A stretch of DNA of 32,354 nucleotides from Devosiaceae bacterium. GTDB lineage: Bacteria > Pseudomonadota > Alphaproteobacteria > Rhizobiales > Devosiaceae. The notes under the pieces are model-generated. The model was not told the DNA's origin. It saw only the letters and a program-made list of their open reading frames with translations, and did no database searches. The stretch covers positions 1 through 32,354 of the forward strand of contig JAKISW010000032.1 of assembly GCA_021648375.1 (NCBI GenBank), written 5' to 3'. Of this stretch, positions 32,262 through 32,354 are shown one piece after another (the stretch's first letter is position 1; every line of letters starts with the position of its first letter). The position numbers and the translations under genes were made by a program.

Positions 32262-32354
32262 TGATGAGCGCTGGCTTTATACCGGACGGACAAGGGCGGC
32301 TGAAACTATAACCGTTGTGCAATAGTGGTAGGGGAGATCATATTTGATCAGGCC

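Larger units (their letters stand above)
32119..32325 (+). repeat. 58-bp direct repeat: helicase 3' end duplicated 149 bp downstream
   Basis: Bases 32119-32176, the helicase 3' end through its stop, recur at 32268-32325 with two mismatches. The second copy still encodes RWLYTGRTRAAETITVVQ and a stop, with one Leu to Arg change, but has no gene body before it. The 91 bases between hold a stem-loop and a long inverted repeat. Confidence 0.92.

Noticed and set aside
32336..32349. GATCA-TATT-TGATC palindrome at the right edge
   Set aside because: It is too short and at the window edge, so nothing can be said about its context.

Overview
The window reads as chromosomal DNA of an alphaproteobacterium, most likely a member of the Hyphomicrobiales (Rhizobiales) with a moderate G+C content that looks a little below 50 % by eye. 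The main support is an ExoR-like periplasmic Sel1-repeat protein, the gene order purN-purM / AI-2E-type permease - hdaA - ppk - ppx - rnd - aspS, a MaeB-type malic enzyme fused to a phosphotransacetylase domain, and the AMP nucleosidase and DUF1801 families. No rRNA, tRNA, CRISPR array, prophage or insertion sequence was recognised. Gene density is high and no gene-free stretch exceeds 300 bases; the longest (27789-28084, 296 bases) holds a candidate small transcript.

Left part (1-9000): the 3' part of ilvD (cut by the window edge) overlaps an exoR-like gene. Next come a divergent marR / eamA-plus-Rossmann-protein unit with two palindromic operators in the shared promoter, a CPA2 (KefB-type) cation/proton antiporter, a second EamA transporter, and the purine genes purM and purN.

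Centre (9000-24300): an operon-like block runs AI-2E permease, HdaA-like DnaA regulator, polyphosphate kinase and exopolyphosphatase, with overlapping or nearly abutting ends. It joins the control of replication initiation to polyphosphate synthesis and breakdown. Ribonuclease D converges on it, and aspS follows. A MocR-type regulator is divergent from a third EamA transporter across a perfect 12-bp palindrome. A membrane-anchored EAL phosphodiesterase and maeB follow.

Right part (24300-32354): a VOC protein overlaps a small DUF6500-like gene. Then come a LysE-type exporter and an amn operon with an NAD(P)H:FMN reductase-like gene. A plus-strand candidate small RNA or micro-ORF with a strong intrinsic terminator lies between minus-strand genes. 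A five-gene minus-strand cluster encodes three secreted paralogues with a conserved cysteine pair followed by two DUF1801 paralogues. A short RecD-like SF1 helicase ends the window; its last 58 bases (helicase motif VI) occur again 149 bases downstream, beyond a long inverted repeat.

Most of the window is housekeeping. The parts I would call least explained are the paralogue-triplet/DUF1801 operon, the isolated terminator-bounded transcript near 28000, and the duplicated helicase tail. These are readings of sequence by eye; no database search was run.
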